A stretch of 64,000 nucleotides of DNA, taken from Lithospermum erythrorhizon. Its lineage: Eukaryota; Streptophyta; Magnoliopsida; Boraginales; Boraginaceae. The translations under genes and the position numbers were made by a program. The notes under the pieces were generated by a model, which saw only the letters and a list, made by a program, of their open reading frames with translations, was not told the origin of the DNA and ran no database searches. Below are positions 23,230 through 36,652 of this stretch, piece by piece (position 1 is the stretch's first letter; every line of letters starts with the position of its first letter). The stretch covers positions 1,984,001 to 2,048,000 of the forward strand of contig JADFUC010001683.1 in the NCBI GenBank assembly GCA_019722365.1. The letters are read 5' to 3'.

Positions 23230-25560
23230 CCACATGGGTGGTCTAAAGAAATGTCACTTGTTTCTTTGGCTTATATATATGGATATATAGGTTATTTATT
23301 ATGATATTTGAGGTTTGTAAAGATTTTGGTATTCTTGTTTAGTGAATGTTGTAATTTGTTTTTAACTAAAATTATAGTGAAATTTGATTGGCTGTCATTG
23401 GATTAGTCTGCTGAGTATTAAAGAATCATATTAATCTCACATCTTTTTATTTTGTCTTTTTCATAATTTACCGTTTAGATCATTATCGAATTTATATAGC
23501 AATGTGAGAGAGCTTTGGGCTCGAGATCTGAAGATGAGTGGTGAAGGTATTAAAATTGAAGTTAATTGGGAGACTTGGGTTTAGTCTCTGGCAGAATGAG
23601 GCAGTGTTAAAGGAAGAACAGGTCTCGTTGGAAAATCGTTCTACAAAGTCATGAAACAAATGCAGAGGAGAAGAAGCCTGGTTCGTTAAGCTTTGGATGA
23701 TGAGGTTATACTAAGGTTTAGGATCGTTGGAGCTTGACGATAAGATTGTTATTGAGCGATATTTGAGAACAGGCCAGCGAAGTGCATCTCTTAAAATAGC
23801 TAGGTAATTTTAATATGATATTACTTGATTTAGTAATATATGAATATAAGATTGAAGGATGTTGCTTTGATTTGTTAGCCTCTTTCTGAGTCATATGAGA
23901 ACTTTAGAGTCTATGACAAATGGTAAGATTTATGCGTGGAAGAAGTGAGATTTGCCACTCCATGAGAGTTTGTGTATTAGTTGTAGTGGTGGTTCTAATG
24001 CTACAGGTTGGACCGTTTGGTGCGCTAGTTCTTAGCTACTTGTAGTGATAGACCCGATTGGAAGGTTCTCAGCCGAGGCCGAGGTCGGGGTTCGAGGAAG
24101 CGATAGTTGCAATTTACATAGAGATTTAGGACATTGATTGTCCCAGATGAGAATAAAACCGGGCGAGAGGTCTCGAGTGGTACCGCCGCCATTGCCCGGC
24201 AGGTGAGTATGCGTTCGAAGAAGAACATGACTTTCATTCTTTGAGGAGTCCCATAGCATCCGACACCCGATTTGTGGTCTGGATCTGAGGCAGTGCAGTG
24301 TGTGTCTAGAAAGGAGTGATCTTTGACATGAGCAGATTGGAAGGTGGTTGTGTGTTCGTGGTTTAGTGTTTTTCGGTCTACGAGATGGTTGGGATTATTC
24401 GTTAAAGTAGGACACATGATGTTGGAGTTGTACATTGAGCGAGGAGTTAGACATGTGTTTAAGCCAAGGAATCTGTTTATCTACAGTCGTTTTGGACAAT
24501 CGAGTTTGACTTATGAAGAAGAGGTGGAGGGTTGTTATTACAATTTGTAAGGTTTGGATGTATTTACGAGTTGTGTGGGCGTGGAACTTTGTATTATATC
24601 TGAGTATGACATTTTGTATTTTTACATTCGGGTTTGTGTGAGTGTTGGAAAATGGGTGGGCAGGAAGCCCATTTTGGTCGGGTTGTGAGCGGGAGGAGGG
24701 CATTCTCGTTCGCTTTTAGGGGCGGTATGCTTCGGTGGCCCGATGGTTTCATGGAACATCACGGAGTAGTTCGGGGGATGTCCTTGGAGTTGGTGAGGTG
24801 CACTTAATATGTGGTATGACTGTGAGGATGAGTTGGGCAATTGATGTTGGTTGCATGGTAGCGCGATTCTCATGGGTCATTTGTTGCTTGGGCGTACGAG
24901 GAGGGTGATCAGGCTGGATGTGTTCTTCCAGATTGTAAGAAAGCGGACATGTTTTGGTATTCACAGTTCATTTTTTTGTCTCGGTAGAGAGAGGGTTCGA
25001 GGCAAGGTTCAACGATGTTCGGACTTGCTCATTTGGTTTGTTTTGTTGCTCGGTGATAGGGCAATATGTGAGGTGGAGATGAAGCTTAACATTGTCTATC
25101 TTTTCTGGATGTTCATTTGGCACATCTAAGTACTTAAGCTCGTCACAGTACTGTAAGTACATTGAGTACATGTGATGCATTTGTACATCAGTTCGCTCGG
25201 TGCACTTACGTAGGAAGTTTTATTTATCGACATTTGTTGAAGATTCGAGTCAGATGAAGATTTGCCCGGGTGACTTGGAATACAGCATCCATTAGTCGAA
25301 GAAAGCATCTTGTTTCTTTTAACTTATATATATGAGATATATATATATATAGGTTATTTCATGCAAAATAAGCTTGAGGTTGTAGACTTCTTGGTAAGTA
25401 TTACTTAACTATTTCAGTCAAATTTTATTAATATGTTTTTCATTAGTATCTTGGATTAGTCATCTTAGCGTTGTTAAGGATCTGCGTTAAATCTCTGTCT
25501 TTTTATTTTCTATACTTTACATAATTTCTCGTCTAGATCGCATCCGTTGTAACAAATCCG
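23230..25560 (+). mobile_element. decayed Ty1/copia-type LTR retrotransposon
   Basis: Two diverged long-terminal-repeat segments flank it. GGAATAC....TTGTTTCTTT..CTTATATATATG..ATATATAGGTTATTT appears near 23222 and 25276, and CTTTTTATTTT...ATAATTT.C.GT.TAGATC near 23442 and 25498. Between them are remnants of the copia gag region: F-S-L-W-Q-N-E near 23580, then L-A-L-D-D-E-V-I near 23690, and P-L-S-E-S-Y-E-N-F near 23881, separated by stops and frameshifts. The pol region is not recognisable. Outer ends are approximate. Confidence 0.55.
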
Positions 25561-27095
25561 ATGAGGATTCAAACACTTAATGTGACACTATAAATGTCTC
25601 ACTCACATCTAAAGGTAAATCTAATCTTTGCCTGATTATCAAAACTTATACACTCTTAACACACATTATTAATTTTAGTATCAGAGTGTCTCGATAGGTA
25701 GACAACTAATCTAGCTCTAAGCCACACACTAGGGGGAAAGAGTCAAACGGATACTGAAGTTACAAATGAATTGCAGACTATGCAAATATCACAACTCGGA
25801 CAATTAGTGTAATATCGATGCGTGTGGCCCGTGTGATAAGATTTGATATGATTTGAATGCGATGATGTCGTGTTTGATACGGAGCAGTGCAGATGTGGCA
25901 GGAAGTCTCGATAGATTCTTGAGTGAAGGCAAGCGTCTTGGAAAGGCAGGTCAAGTGAATATAATAACGTATCGTCCGGGTATTTCGAAGGCTGGGGCGT
26001 TGATATATACATCGAACAAATTTTTACTCGTGACTTGTCCTAGGAGGACTCGTTCCATAGTTAGGCGCACCATATCAAATGACTATACTCAAATCTCAAA
26101 TCTACCAAACGGGAAAATAAATTTTTACTCGTGAGGGAAATTATCGTTCCTAATCTATTGCAGTCAAGACAGTATACACCCAAGTCCCTCCCGTCAAAGA
26201 AAGGACAGTGATAGAACTGATTTGTCTGCACTGGCTAGTTGATGCTAGTACTCTAATGTCTCATTAATACTTTTGGCAGATTTGAATAGCCTCATTTAGT
26301 GAATGACACCAATATCTTATTTGTCTTATTCAGAACAATGGCTGCCAAGGCTATATGAGACCATAAATACCCTCCTGTAAATTTTACTTCTCTGGTTTCT
26401 GGTTAGACAACTTTTGATTTGTCTGGTTTTCACTAATGTACATTTGGATTGAGATGAATTAAGGAAGTATGATTTTTTAAAATTAACTTAGGAAAGAAAA
26501 ATAAAAATAAATTGAGATGTATGTATTAAATTATCGTTTGAATAATATTAATCTTGACTTGATAAATATATTATCCATAATTTTGAGGGTGAATAATTTT
26601 AAATTGAATATAACCTATCCAATTGAATGTAAATTCATTTTTTTAGGTAAAATAATTTTTTTGAACCCAAAAGAAGTAAATGAAAATATTTACCTTTATT
26701 GAGCTAGATTTTTCCAAAAATAAACGGATCATAAATATCAAGTTCCTCTAAATATATTTACCTTCATTTAATTAGATTTTACTCAAAACAAATGGAACAT
26801 AAATATCAAATTTCTCTAAACTCTAGTACATGGATCCCGATTCAAAGGATTATTCATCGTTCCATTGATCAGATCACGGATCTAGTCCAAAATAAAAGAT
26901 CCCAATCAGAAAGGTTAAACAAATAAACATAATTTCTCTGTCATTTAGATAAACATATAACTTAATTGGATAGACGAACTAACATTTATGAATTTTGCCT
27001 TGTACATTTATGCCTTTTGTCTTGTACATTTTTAATTTAATAATGTCTTGAAAATAGTTGTTCCCCATATAAATATGAAAACGTAAAATTTCTTT
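25561..27095. other. intergenic region
   Basis: No gene, RNA or clear repeat identified. A 93-codon open frame at 25853-26131 lies in G+C-richer DNA next to the copia relic and may be retroelement debris; it shows no recognisable motif. Confidence 0.4.
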
Positions 27096-27262
27096 CGGAG
27101 GCATGGATTCAGTGGTAAAGGAAGCGAAGTCTTTGATGCTTGTCGCCCTAATATCTTAATGCGGTGTAGGTTAAATTCGTGCAGTGACGAATCTGCATTA
27201 TTGAAGTGGTTTAAAGGAAGGCTACCGTCACGGTAGTTGAGGCGTCAGCGCGATTCTCTCCA
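27096..27262 (+). mobile_element. tRNA-derived SINE-like element
   Basis: The sequence starts GGAGGCATGGATTCAGTGGT, where TGGATTCAGTGG fits a pol III A box. About 50 bases on, GGTTAAATTCG fits a degenerate B box. A perfect CTACCG-TCA-CGGTAG hairpin follows near 27222. A second, partial copy exists at 11932. Target-site duplications were not found. Confidence 0.5.
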
Positions 27263-27614
27263 ATGGCCCAATTAATGACGGTTTCTACATTTTTTGAGGC
27301 ATTGAGATTCATATAATCGTCCTTATTTAATGAGATAAAATTTTGTTTGGTTAGGATTGATTTAGACAAACTTTCCGAAATTACATTCGTCTTCTACAAT
27401 CACTAATTAGTAATTACAAAGATATACGAGGCTTGGTAGAAAAAGAGATACAAGGCTTGTACTCACTTCTTCTCCTCTTTTAACCCCCTAGTAGTTAACT
27501 ACATAATTGCTTAAAAATTCAAACTACATAATTGCTTACTACTATTACACACGAAAATGCATAGTCTGGCCATCTAGAGTTTTCAATAAACTTCAAGGAT
27601 TATTACACAATAAG
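27263..27614. other. 3' flank of the TPP gene
   Basis: AT-rich; presumably holds the 3' untranslated region of the minus-strand phosphatase gene. Nothing else is seen. Confidence 0.4.
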
Positions 27615-30600
27615 TTAGATAGCTAAAGACATCTTCAACTCTTCAATTTGTCTTCTCATCCTAAACTGCCGTTTCAGTGTCAATTTCTTCCACTCCACCA
27701 AACGTCGCAAAAAGACCATAACCTGAACAAAATGCAAATCGCTTTATTGTCCGTTTGATCATACATGTTTTTTACTACATTCATTTTTTAGAGTTTTTTA
27801 AATTTATTTATAGAAAAATTTGCAAGTAGACAAGGTTCTTACCTCAGCAGGTTCTTGTAATGAATAAGCTGCATTGGTTTCTTTTGGAACTTTGGAGACA
27901 AGAATCCCAAATCCTTGTCCTCTTTCTCGTAGTACCTAAACATTGAATTTAGGTCATGGATTATTAGCCATGAAATATAAGTTGAACTAGGTGTTACATT
28001 TTATTAATTTCCTATCAAAACAGTAAACTATCAAGAGAGTAATTCTTTGATGGCTCTTATAACAAATATATTTGAGAGCATCTGATACATTGAAAGCGTC
28101 TTCATCAGTCCGATCGTCTCCAATATAAACAGGGAATACATCGGCACAATTAGTATAGCCTACAAACGATCAATCAAAATAGAGTCAATCGCCATTTAAA
28201 GTTGAGTAATAATAACATTTTAATAAAGATTAAATGCAAATTGAGCTAAACATTGTGGACACTTATCAAAACTAATTAGCTATTAATATGAACAATATGC
28301 TCTTTACTTAATTGATGTATAGTAAGTGATGAAAAGTGGACCTACCAAGTGACTCTAGCAAGAACTCAAGAGCCTTGCCTTTGTCCCATTTAATTGTTGG
28401 ACGTATCTCCAAAACCTACATCAAATTCCAAATTGCAATTAACAAACATGTGACACATTTTGAACCACATATTGCTAACCAAAATAATAGTAAATAATAT
28501 TTATTCCATTTTTATTACAAACAAGAAAGAAGCACAAAAAATTATGTTTAACTGTGACTTCTCACCATTCTCCCTTGAGATAAACTAAGCTCTGGATACT
28601 CTTTCAACACTGCCTTTACTTGCTGAGCTAGTTCAGTCCACTTCTGTATTTTTTATTATTTCAAAGTACACAACATGCATTATTTTTGCATCTTAACATA
28701 TGAGAAAAAAAAAAGAAAAAAGATATGGAATACCTTTTCATCAACACATCGGAAATGTACAGAGACGCAAAACTTGTTATTCTCCACTATAACACCAGGT
28801 GTTGATTTAGTTTTGTCCAGTAGAGCTTTATGAACCTGAACCACATAATAAAACTAATGAATATTTAATCTTAAAAAATATATTTTCGCTTGCAATTTAA
28901 TTAAAAGTTGGATGTTGTTAACATAAACTCTATATGTACTCTCCAAAAGGAAAATAAATAAATACTAACCTCATCTATCATTGGAAGAAATTCACTAGCT
29001 GGTTGATATAATACGGCTTGATCACCCTATTCAAAAATAGAGTTAGAGAGAACATCCCTATATCTTGGTATAACCACTACATCCGAATGTGTACATCAAT
29101 ATCATATTATTGGTAGGATCGTAAGCTTAAATTTAAGAACGGGTTTTTTAAATCATTTTTCTCGTCACTATATTAATTACTGAACTCATAAAATATATTT
29201 TCATGTAATTGGAATTCTTTCCCAATTAATGAACCAAAAACTAATATAGGCTACAAAAGCCACAATAATATACTCCGTAGTACAAAAAAGTATTTAAATA
29301 CTACCATTTGCAAGATTTGGACTTAAAAAGTAATTCTGATCCATATTATTGTAATTGTATGTATGAAATTCTAGAAAATACATAATAATATGAAGATATC
29401 AGTATCACTAAGTATTTATTTCTTCAAAATCTAAATATGAACAAAGTTAACTCACTTTCTTGTAGTTGGAACCCTTTGATGGACCTTTGATGTCCATACC
29501 ATGACTTCCAGCATAAAACAATTCTGCTAACCTTACAAAACTATACACCTAAATAATCCAAAAATATTAATCTCTTTTATTCATACAAATAAATATTCTA
29601 AAGTTGGAATATTTTTCAAGAATTTAAAAGATCTACCTTGTCTCTACACCTCCCACTAACAATGGCCGTAGGAAAATGTCTAGCTAATTTCCTCACTGTT
29701 GCTCTCATCTAATACAAAGAAAAATAACATATATTTGTTACCACTTGGGGTAAGAAATGTTGAAAATTGAGAAACAAAAAAGGTTTTTTTCTAAATATAT
29801 GAGGAAAAAACTAACCGCATCAGACATGAAAGCTCGATCTGGATCCTCCACAATTGGAGAAAGGGTTCCATCATAATCAAGAAACATCACAATTTGCTTT
29901 CCTTTTGAAGCATTTATGATATCCCCAAACATACCTAGGGCTGAGGGGTGGTGAACCTGTTAAATCATAAAATACTCATATAAGAGTATGTACATCTATC
30001 CTAAATTTTTTTCTAAAATACATTTAAAATTATCAATTTTCTTATTTTAGAGATTAATTTTTTATGCATGTACTGTACCAGCTTTTTCATTATTCAACCA
30101 AAATATAAAAATTGTGTATTTCAAGATTTTCACTAATGTAATAAAATATTAGGTATGAAAAAAATATTATAGGAAGCGGTACAAATTTGGGGTGTGTGCA
30201 AACTTTTTTAGGGGATCAATTTATTTTAGTAAAGCTAAAAAAATATTATTTTATTCATTTTTAATTTTTTCATCTCTTATTATAATTTTTATAACTTTTA
30301 AGAGAGTTGATCTACATGCTATAAAAATTTATTATGCTTTAAAATTAATATTGTTCAAATAATTCAATGTGTCAAAATTTGACACATATCATGATATAAA
30401 TTCATGTTATGATCATGCATAATAATCATTCAGTTACGTCCAATTCATGTCATCATCAAGACATCATGCACAATATAAGAACTTAGTGGCAACGACCTAT
30501 TTTTTTGATAAAATGAACATATTTTTTCAAATTATGGTTAAGAGAATTATTAGTTTCAAAAAATTAATTGGGCGACTGCCCTAAGCCATCTCCTAGTTCC

Positions 30601-30940
30601 ACTATGCATGATCATTTTTTAAAATTATAACAATACTTAAGTTAAACTTTTTTAGGTAAAACTTCTATAGAAGTTATGAGAAAATGATAGTTGGCCTTAC
30701 CATCCAAGAACTTTGATCATCTAAAAGAGAAGTGGAGGAGTTGATTTGGGTAGGAGATGAAGCTCTCATAGAATCAACCCAAGAATTAATTCTTCCACCA
30801 CTATTAACTTCAAGATTCTGAAGCAATTGTTTTCTTGAAATGGTGGAGTACCCACCAGGTGGCACAGGTGGTTTCTTTGCAGCTACCACCTCCAGTTTTT
30901 CTGTCTTAGTTTCTGGTATCAGCCCATTTTGGTTTGCCAT
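27615..30940 (-). CDS. TPP: trehalose-6-phosphate phosphatase, 11 exons, 374 aa
   Basis: Minus-strand exons: 30701-30940, 29816-29956, 29637-29708, 29456-29548, 28970-29026, 28734-28835, 28566-28643, 28346-28415, 28089-28159, 27843-27935 and 27615-27722 (1125 nt). It removes phosphate from trehalose-6-phosphate, giving trehalose, in plant sugar signalling. The HAD-superfamily motifs are intact: nucleophile D107 in L-D-Y-D-G-T, the I-V-S-G-R-C-R-D-K motif, and the metal-binding G298-D-D-R-T-D-E-D-A-F. The N-terminus is variable and Ser/Pro-rich as in other plant TPPs. Its 374 aa fits the plant class (about 350-390 aa). No transit peptide is obvious, so cytosol or nucleus is likely. Which TPP paralogue (A to J) it represents cannot be decided here. 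Confidence 0.95.
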
Positions 30941-32609
30941 TTTGTTTTTTGGAATTTATGAAAAGGAAAGTCAGAAACAGAGTGCTCTGTTTTTTAAGGG
31001 ATTGATACAGTGGGCAAAGAGTTAAAAAGCTAAACCAATATGAGCTGTAATTGGTTTGGTAGTTGAATTGACAAAGACAAAGATTGTGGGTAAAGGTGAC
31101 AATTAATATGGGACAAAAGAAAATACAGTAAAATTTAAAGGATGGAGAGAACAAGGATAGATTGTAAAGGACATAGAGTGTGAGAAGAAGTTGAGGAAGT
31201 TTGGCAGTTTTTTATAGCTGCAACCAGTGTCTTTTTTAGTGGGGTCCATAGCTTTTGATGGTCCCACATCAATATACTCATGTTAAATAGGAGATAATTG
31301 TGGAGATAATTTCTCACAATAAAATGTACTTCCTAATATATTTATACCTAAAATATTGAGCTTAGTAAAATATTGACCAAAGTCGAACATAAAATATATA
31401 AAAACATGATGGCTTGTGAGCAGTGACAGACCTATTTACGTTCCTTATTGTTCAGTTGAGCAACCATAAAATTAGAGACAAAAAATGACATAGAAATAAT
31501 AATAGTAGTATAACATTCATATAATTTGTTGTCAAATGTTCAATGTTTTAATTATTGTTAAAATTTATATATAGATCCAATTCTCTTGAACTTGGACAGA
31601 GGCAATAATAAAATAGAATAGAATGACCCAAAAGGAAGCTTTGAAGTTTGAACGAATTTTAATTAGTTGGGAGAGATTTGAATCATCTGTTATTCCTCAC
31701 CTTATTTGCTACATCACAGATATTGAAGTGCACGAGATTTTATTGTTTCAGTAATGTTTCATGTTTGGAATTTTCACATGAGTTCGCACATACGTAATTA
31801 AAGTTTTTGAAGGGATTCCTTCATTTTTAAACACAAGTAGTCAAGGATTATTCTTTTTCTCATTTTGTCATAATATGGGATTATTTACATATTTACTTCT
31901 GTAATACGTAATAAACTCATGGATCTATTGGTCATAATAAATCGTTGACAGTTTTGATCGGCTTTGAATTATATGCTACATTTTTAGTGCAATTTTTATG
32001 TTATTCTTGTTTACGATAATGATAAATGTAGTATTTATGTTGATAAATTAACTGAACATTATAAATTCGACACTCATCAGATTTTAAAAAACAATGTCAT
32101 CCAAATGTAATAAATGTATGGACTATTACTCATAAATTTTATTGATCCCTAATACTTTAATTAGAGGTGAATATCTATACTCTTCATCGTTTTAAACTTG
32201 TGCTAGAGGTCGAGCCAAAGCGACATCAGCATTTTCTATAGGGTTGAGCAGCTGACCCAAATTATAAAATACTCATCGGAGTACTAAATGATTGTCGCTG
32301 AATTTTTAAAGCTTTAACCATTGAATTTTAACGTAATATTTTATTTGTATTTTATAATATTTTATGAAATATAACTCGATAAAAATCTTTGTAACATTAG
32401 AAAGATTTTATTATTTATATGTATGTGGCCGTCTGATAAAAGCCTTTGGAAAAATGTCTAGATACAAAGAAAGTTTATCAAGCGATTGAAGTCAAATTAT
32501 CAATCATTGATTACTAAGCAGTTGTTAGCTTCTAGCGATATGCTTGATTTGATGTAGTCTTGGACTTGGATTTGATCTTGGATTTGAGATTTGGATATGT
32601 GTATGGACA

Positions 32610-32785
32610 TGTATGTAATCCTGGGCTGGATTTGAGCTTGAATTTGGAGGATTTGGATATGACGCCCGGACAGTATGTGATCACGGATTTGAACTGAATT
32701 TGGTGTTCGGATGTAGCGGACTGCGTGTGATCACATTTGAATTCAAATATGAGGCTGGATAGGAGTGCGGGCGCATGTGATCACC
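32610..32785. repeat. short-period repeat with GTGATCAC cores
   Basis: GTATGTGATCAC at 32673, GCGTGTGATCAC at 32723 and GCATGTGATCAC at 32773 are exactly 50 bp apart, with a weaker copy (GTATGTAATCCT) at 32611. Flanks share GGATTTGA / GGCTGGAT words. Confidence 0.75.
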
Positions 32786-34920
32786 AGGCTGGATAGAACT
32801 CGGTCTTGAGGCTTTGAGTGGCTTGGATATGAATGCAGCCGAGGGGTGACTCAGTGACACGATCCCCGTGTGGCTACATGGACGTGATCTTAGTCTTTGG
32901 ACTTGAGTCGTGGGAAGTTGGATTTGGATGTGTGTCGCTTGGAGGCTTTAGCGACTTGATCCAGTAGAGCTCGATTGATTTGAGTGCTTGACATTACTCG
33001 ATCTGTCTTATCTTGTGTGAATATTCTTCTTCGTCAAGGAGATTACCTTAGCATTTTACTCTATTGTTTCTTGTGAGCGGACAAAGGGCTACGCAACTTG
33101 TGTCTACTGAATTCTCTGAGGGGTTTATGGCTTAATCTTGTATTGATTTGATTTGTGAGATCGACGATCAAATTCTCATCAATTTTTAGGTGTTCACGAA
33201 ATTACTACGTTTGTGCATTAATTCAACTTGATTAGGCGCCTATTTTGGTTTTGGAGTTGAAGATTTTAGTGTTCTTGACTCTGTTCCTTAGTTTAGGCTC
33301 CTATTTAGGCTTTTAGGTTGAAGATTTCAATATTTTTAGTGGTTTGGTGGTGGTTTTATTCTAAATTCTCTTCCCGGAAAGATTTTTTTGTATTTTTTTG
33401 GTGGTGGAGGTTGTGATTTTCGAACCATGGGGGGTTTATATAGGTTTCGAGACTTTTCTTGATTGGTTGATCAATGGTCAGCTTGGATTCTGATCTTAGC
33501 AGATTGATTTGAGGTAAGATACGGACGTCGGAATTTTATGGAAGTTCCCTCTTCTCCAAGTAACATATGGGGCGCCTATTTCATGAAATAATAGGAAGAT
33601 TCTAGGTTTTTCTAGGTCAAATAAAATCTATTTTTAAGCGATTAATTTTAGGGGATTATTTAAAGGCTATTATCTACGTGTTCGATTTTCATTGGAATTT
33701 GAATCGAATCCCTAATCGCCACGTGTAACTCGTACGATCGATCTTTATTTAATTAATTTAACTAATTCAAAATGAATTGAATTTAATTATAAAAATAATT
33801 ATTAAATTTCGACTGTCTACAAATACATTTCAGATTTATTTCATTAATATATTTTTAAGTGAATATTATATAAACGCAAATAAAAATATTTATGATTAAA
33901 TTTAAACTATTAAAAAGTAATATGATAATTTTTTAGAGATGGGATAAACAGTAAATACGAAAATTACTTTTAGAGTTTACATGTTTAGGAGCAATGGACA
34001 CCGCACGCTCTAGCTTCCGAAGACCGACACTCCATGTGTTTCCTTTTCAATTCGTCGGCAATTACTTTTAAGTTTACATGTGTTTATTCTTTGCTCAGAT
34101 TCTTTTCTTTATCTTTTTTAAATTTAATTTTGTTTTAAAATACTTTATTATCCTAGCGTATTATATTTATGCATTTTCATGTATTTTTGACAACTTTTCT
34201 TATTAAGTTACCAATCAACTATTATATAATTTTAATTAATTTAGATATTTATATTTTAATGTATTTTTAGCTACTTTTTTTTTATCATGTGTGCAAATAG
34301 TAGAAATCTGATAAAAGAAGCGGAGGTAGTATATTATATTCGATAACTAATATATATATATATATATGTCGATAAAATATTTTATTATTAACATAATCAT
34401 TTTGATTCAAATCAAAATGGTATATTTCAATTAAAAGCAAAAATTTAATAACTTAAATTTTATCATTCAAAATCAATATATAGAGTATTTTCGTAAGAAA
34501 TAGTAGTACGGAATAACTTTTTAATTTGACACGATCGAGTTGGGAGACCTTGTAGATGAAGATTCAACTCAAACAACGGTACGTGTCGTCTGCTTAAGTT
34601 ACTAGAAGCTATAAAACACATCTTTGATAAATTGAACTTTTTGGTCGGTTGATAAATCCTTTTTAAATACTAGTTCTTCATCCATATATTACTTTCCGAG
34701 GTTGATTGCTTGAATTGAATGACTCATGACTTTGACTGTAAATTAAAATGTTAGGAGGTCGAAGTTGACCGGAGTTGGTTGAATTTTGTATCCACAACTT
34801 TATTATTGATGGACTACAATTCTATTTTATTGCTTTCATGTTTGGTTTTAACACAAGATTAAACTCTCAGGCAATTATTCATATCAAATGAATAGGACTA
34901 CTAATGTTCAACTTTAACTT

Positions 34921-34966
34921 GAACCTGATAAACACTATTCATTGAACCTGATAAACACTATTCATT
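34921..34966. repeat. perfect 23-bp tandem duplication
   Basis: GAACCTGATAAACACTATTC plus ATT is repeated twice without mismatch. Confidence 0.95.
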
Positions 34967-35584
34967 AAAAATTATAATAGATGATTAAGACGGAAGGGCT
35001 GTTTACATTGTTTTCTTAGAATAAGAATGAAAATGTTAGTACATGCATGGAATCTATGAATCTCATGAACATTATTATATTTATATGCACACACCGAAGG
35101 TAGTAATAACGTTGGAGAAAAGAAGAGGAGAGATCATTAGTTTCTCAATTTAAAGAAGCCTAAAGGCTAGAGGTGAAGAAATTTCTCTTTTCCAATTTAA
35201 GAGTAGATACTTTTTCACCGTATCAAGAAGTGCATATTCAGTTTATATTGATGGTCAAATCTTAAATTATATATTTTAGACAACAATTATATTAAGGACA
35301 AATGATCTGAGAGATCATTTCACGTTCTTAAAATTCAGCATTCGGTCATCACAATTAACCAAATTTGTTTCGATCATTGTAGTTCATATAAAGCGGAAAT
35401 TAGTAGCTGCGTATTTTTGAAATTTGAAATAGAAAATTTTACACTTTTTCATATTTTTACTTATATGTTTTTTGGATATAAAAATTCAGCAAATCTCTTC
35501 ATCTTCAATCATCAAAAACATCATAGGTATTGAGTTGCTTGATTTTATTGAGTTGCTTAATTTTATTGAAAGTTATGTTCTTTA

Positions 35585-35934
<350 letters not shown>

Positions 35935-36009
35935 GAGGGGTGTTTTCACTGAAGGATAGGCAGGAGGCAAAGATTAACTTCCGTAGAAAGATGATCGACA
36001 TCTTGTCAT

Positions 36010-36240
36010 GAATGGTTGAGCAGCTTTTATTATATATCACCGTGAGCGTTATTAGTAGATATATTTGTTTATGATATATAATACTTAATAAAAGCTTCGT
36101 TAATGAAAATATATTTAAGCTACTTTCATTGATATATTTTTTATACAATGTTATACAACACAAATACATATATTTAAAATTAAAGTTTGACAATTACAAC
36201 TATAAAAAAAAAAATGGACAATTTTTATGGGATGGAGGAG
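36010..36240. mobile_element. MITE fragment, Stowaway-like family
   Basis: Ends GGGATGGAGGAG followed by TA, the inverse of the CTCCATCC-type terminus. The interior (CATTGATATATTTTTTATACAATGTTATACAACACAAATACATATA in pieces) matches the interior of the elements at 53778 and 54858. The other end is not recognisable. Confidence 0.5.
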
Positions 36241-36652
36241 TACTATTTTGCCTATTTATAAGAAGCATTCAAATAAGGAAGTAGCCTTTACAGAATTTAG
36301 TGGCTTAATTAAATTGATAGTCTCAAGGAAGAGAAAAATTGAACCAATAATCCAATAATTTCTCTATACTAGTTAGTAGTTACACAAGTTACTCGCAGCA
36401 GATTCCTTTGGCTTCCTATAGAGGTGCGCCTTTGAGTTCCTGGTTTTCACCATAGCAGATGGATTGATTCAGACTGTCAAAGGATGTGTTATTCCTAGCA
36501 TATGATCATCATTCTACCGAACGATATATAAAATTGTGACAGAAGAGCACTGGATTACTCATGGTCCTCAGTCCTACAAGGAAAATATTCAGGATCAGGC
36601 AAATAGCAATCAAAGTAGACAAAGAAGTATCCTCCAGATTAGTGGTGGGGCT
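36241..36652. other. 3' flank of the following gene
   Basis: Probably the 3' untranslated region of the minus-strand gene at 36653-38494. No other feature. Confidence 0.4.

Noticed and set aside
25853..26131. 93-codon open frame
   Set aside because: No recognisable protein; adjacent to retroelement debris.
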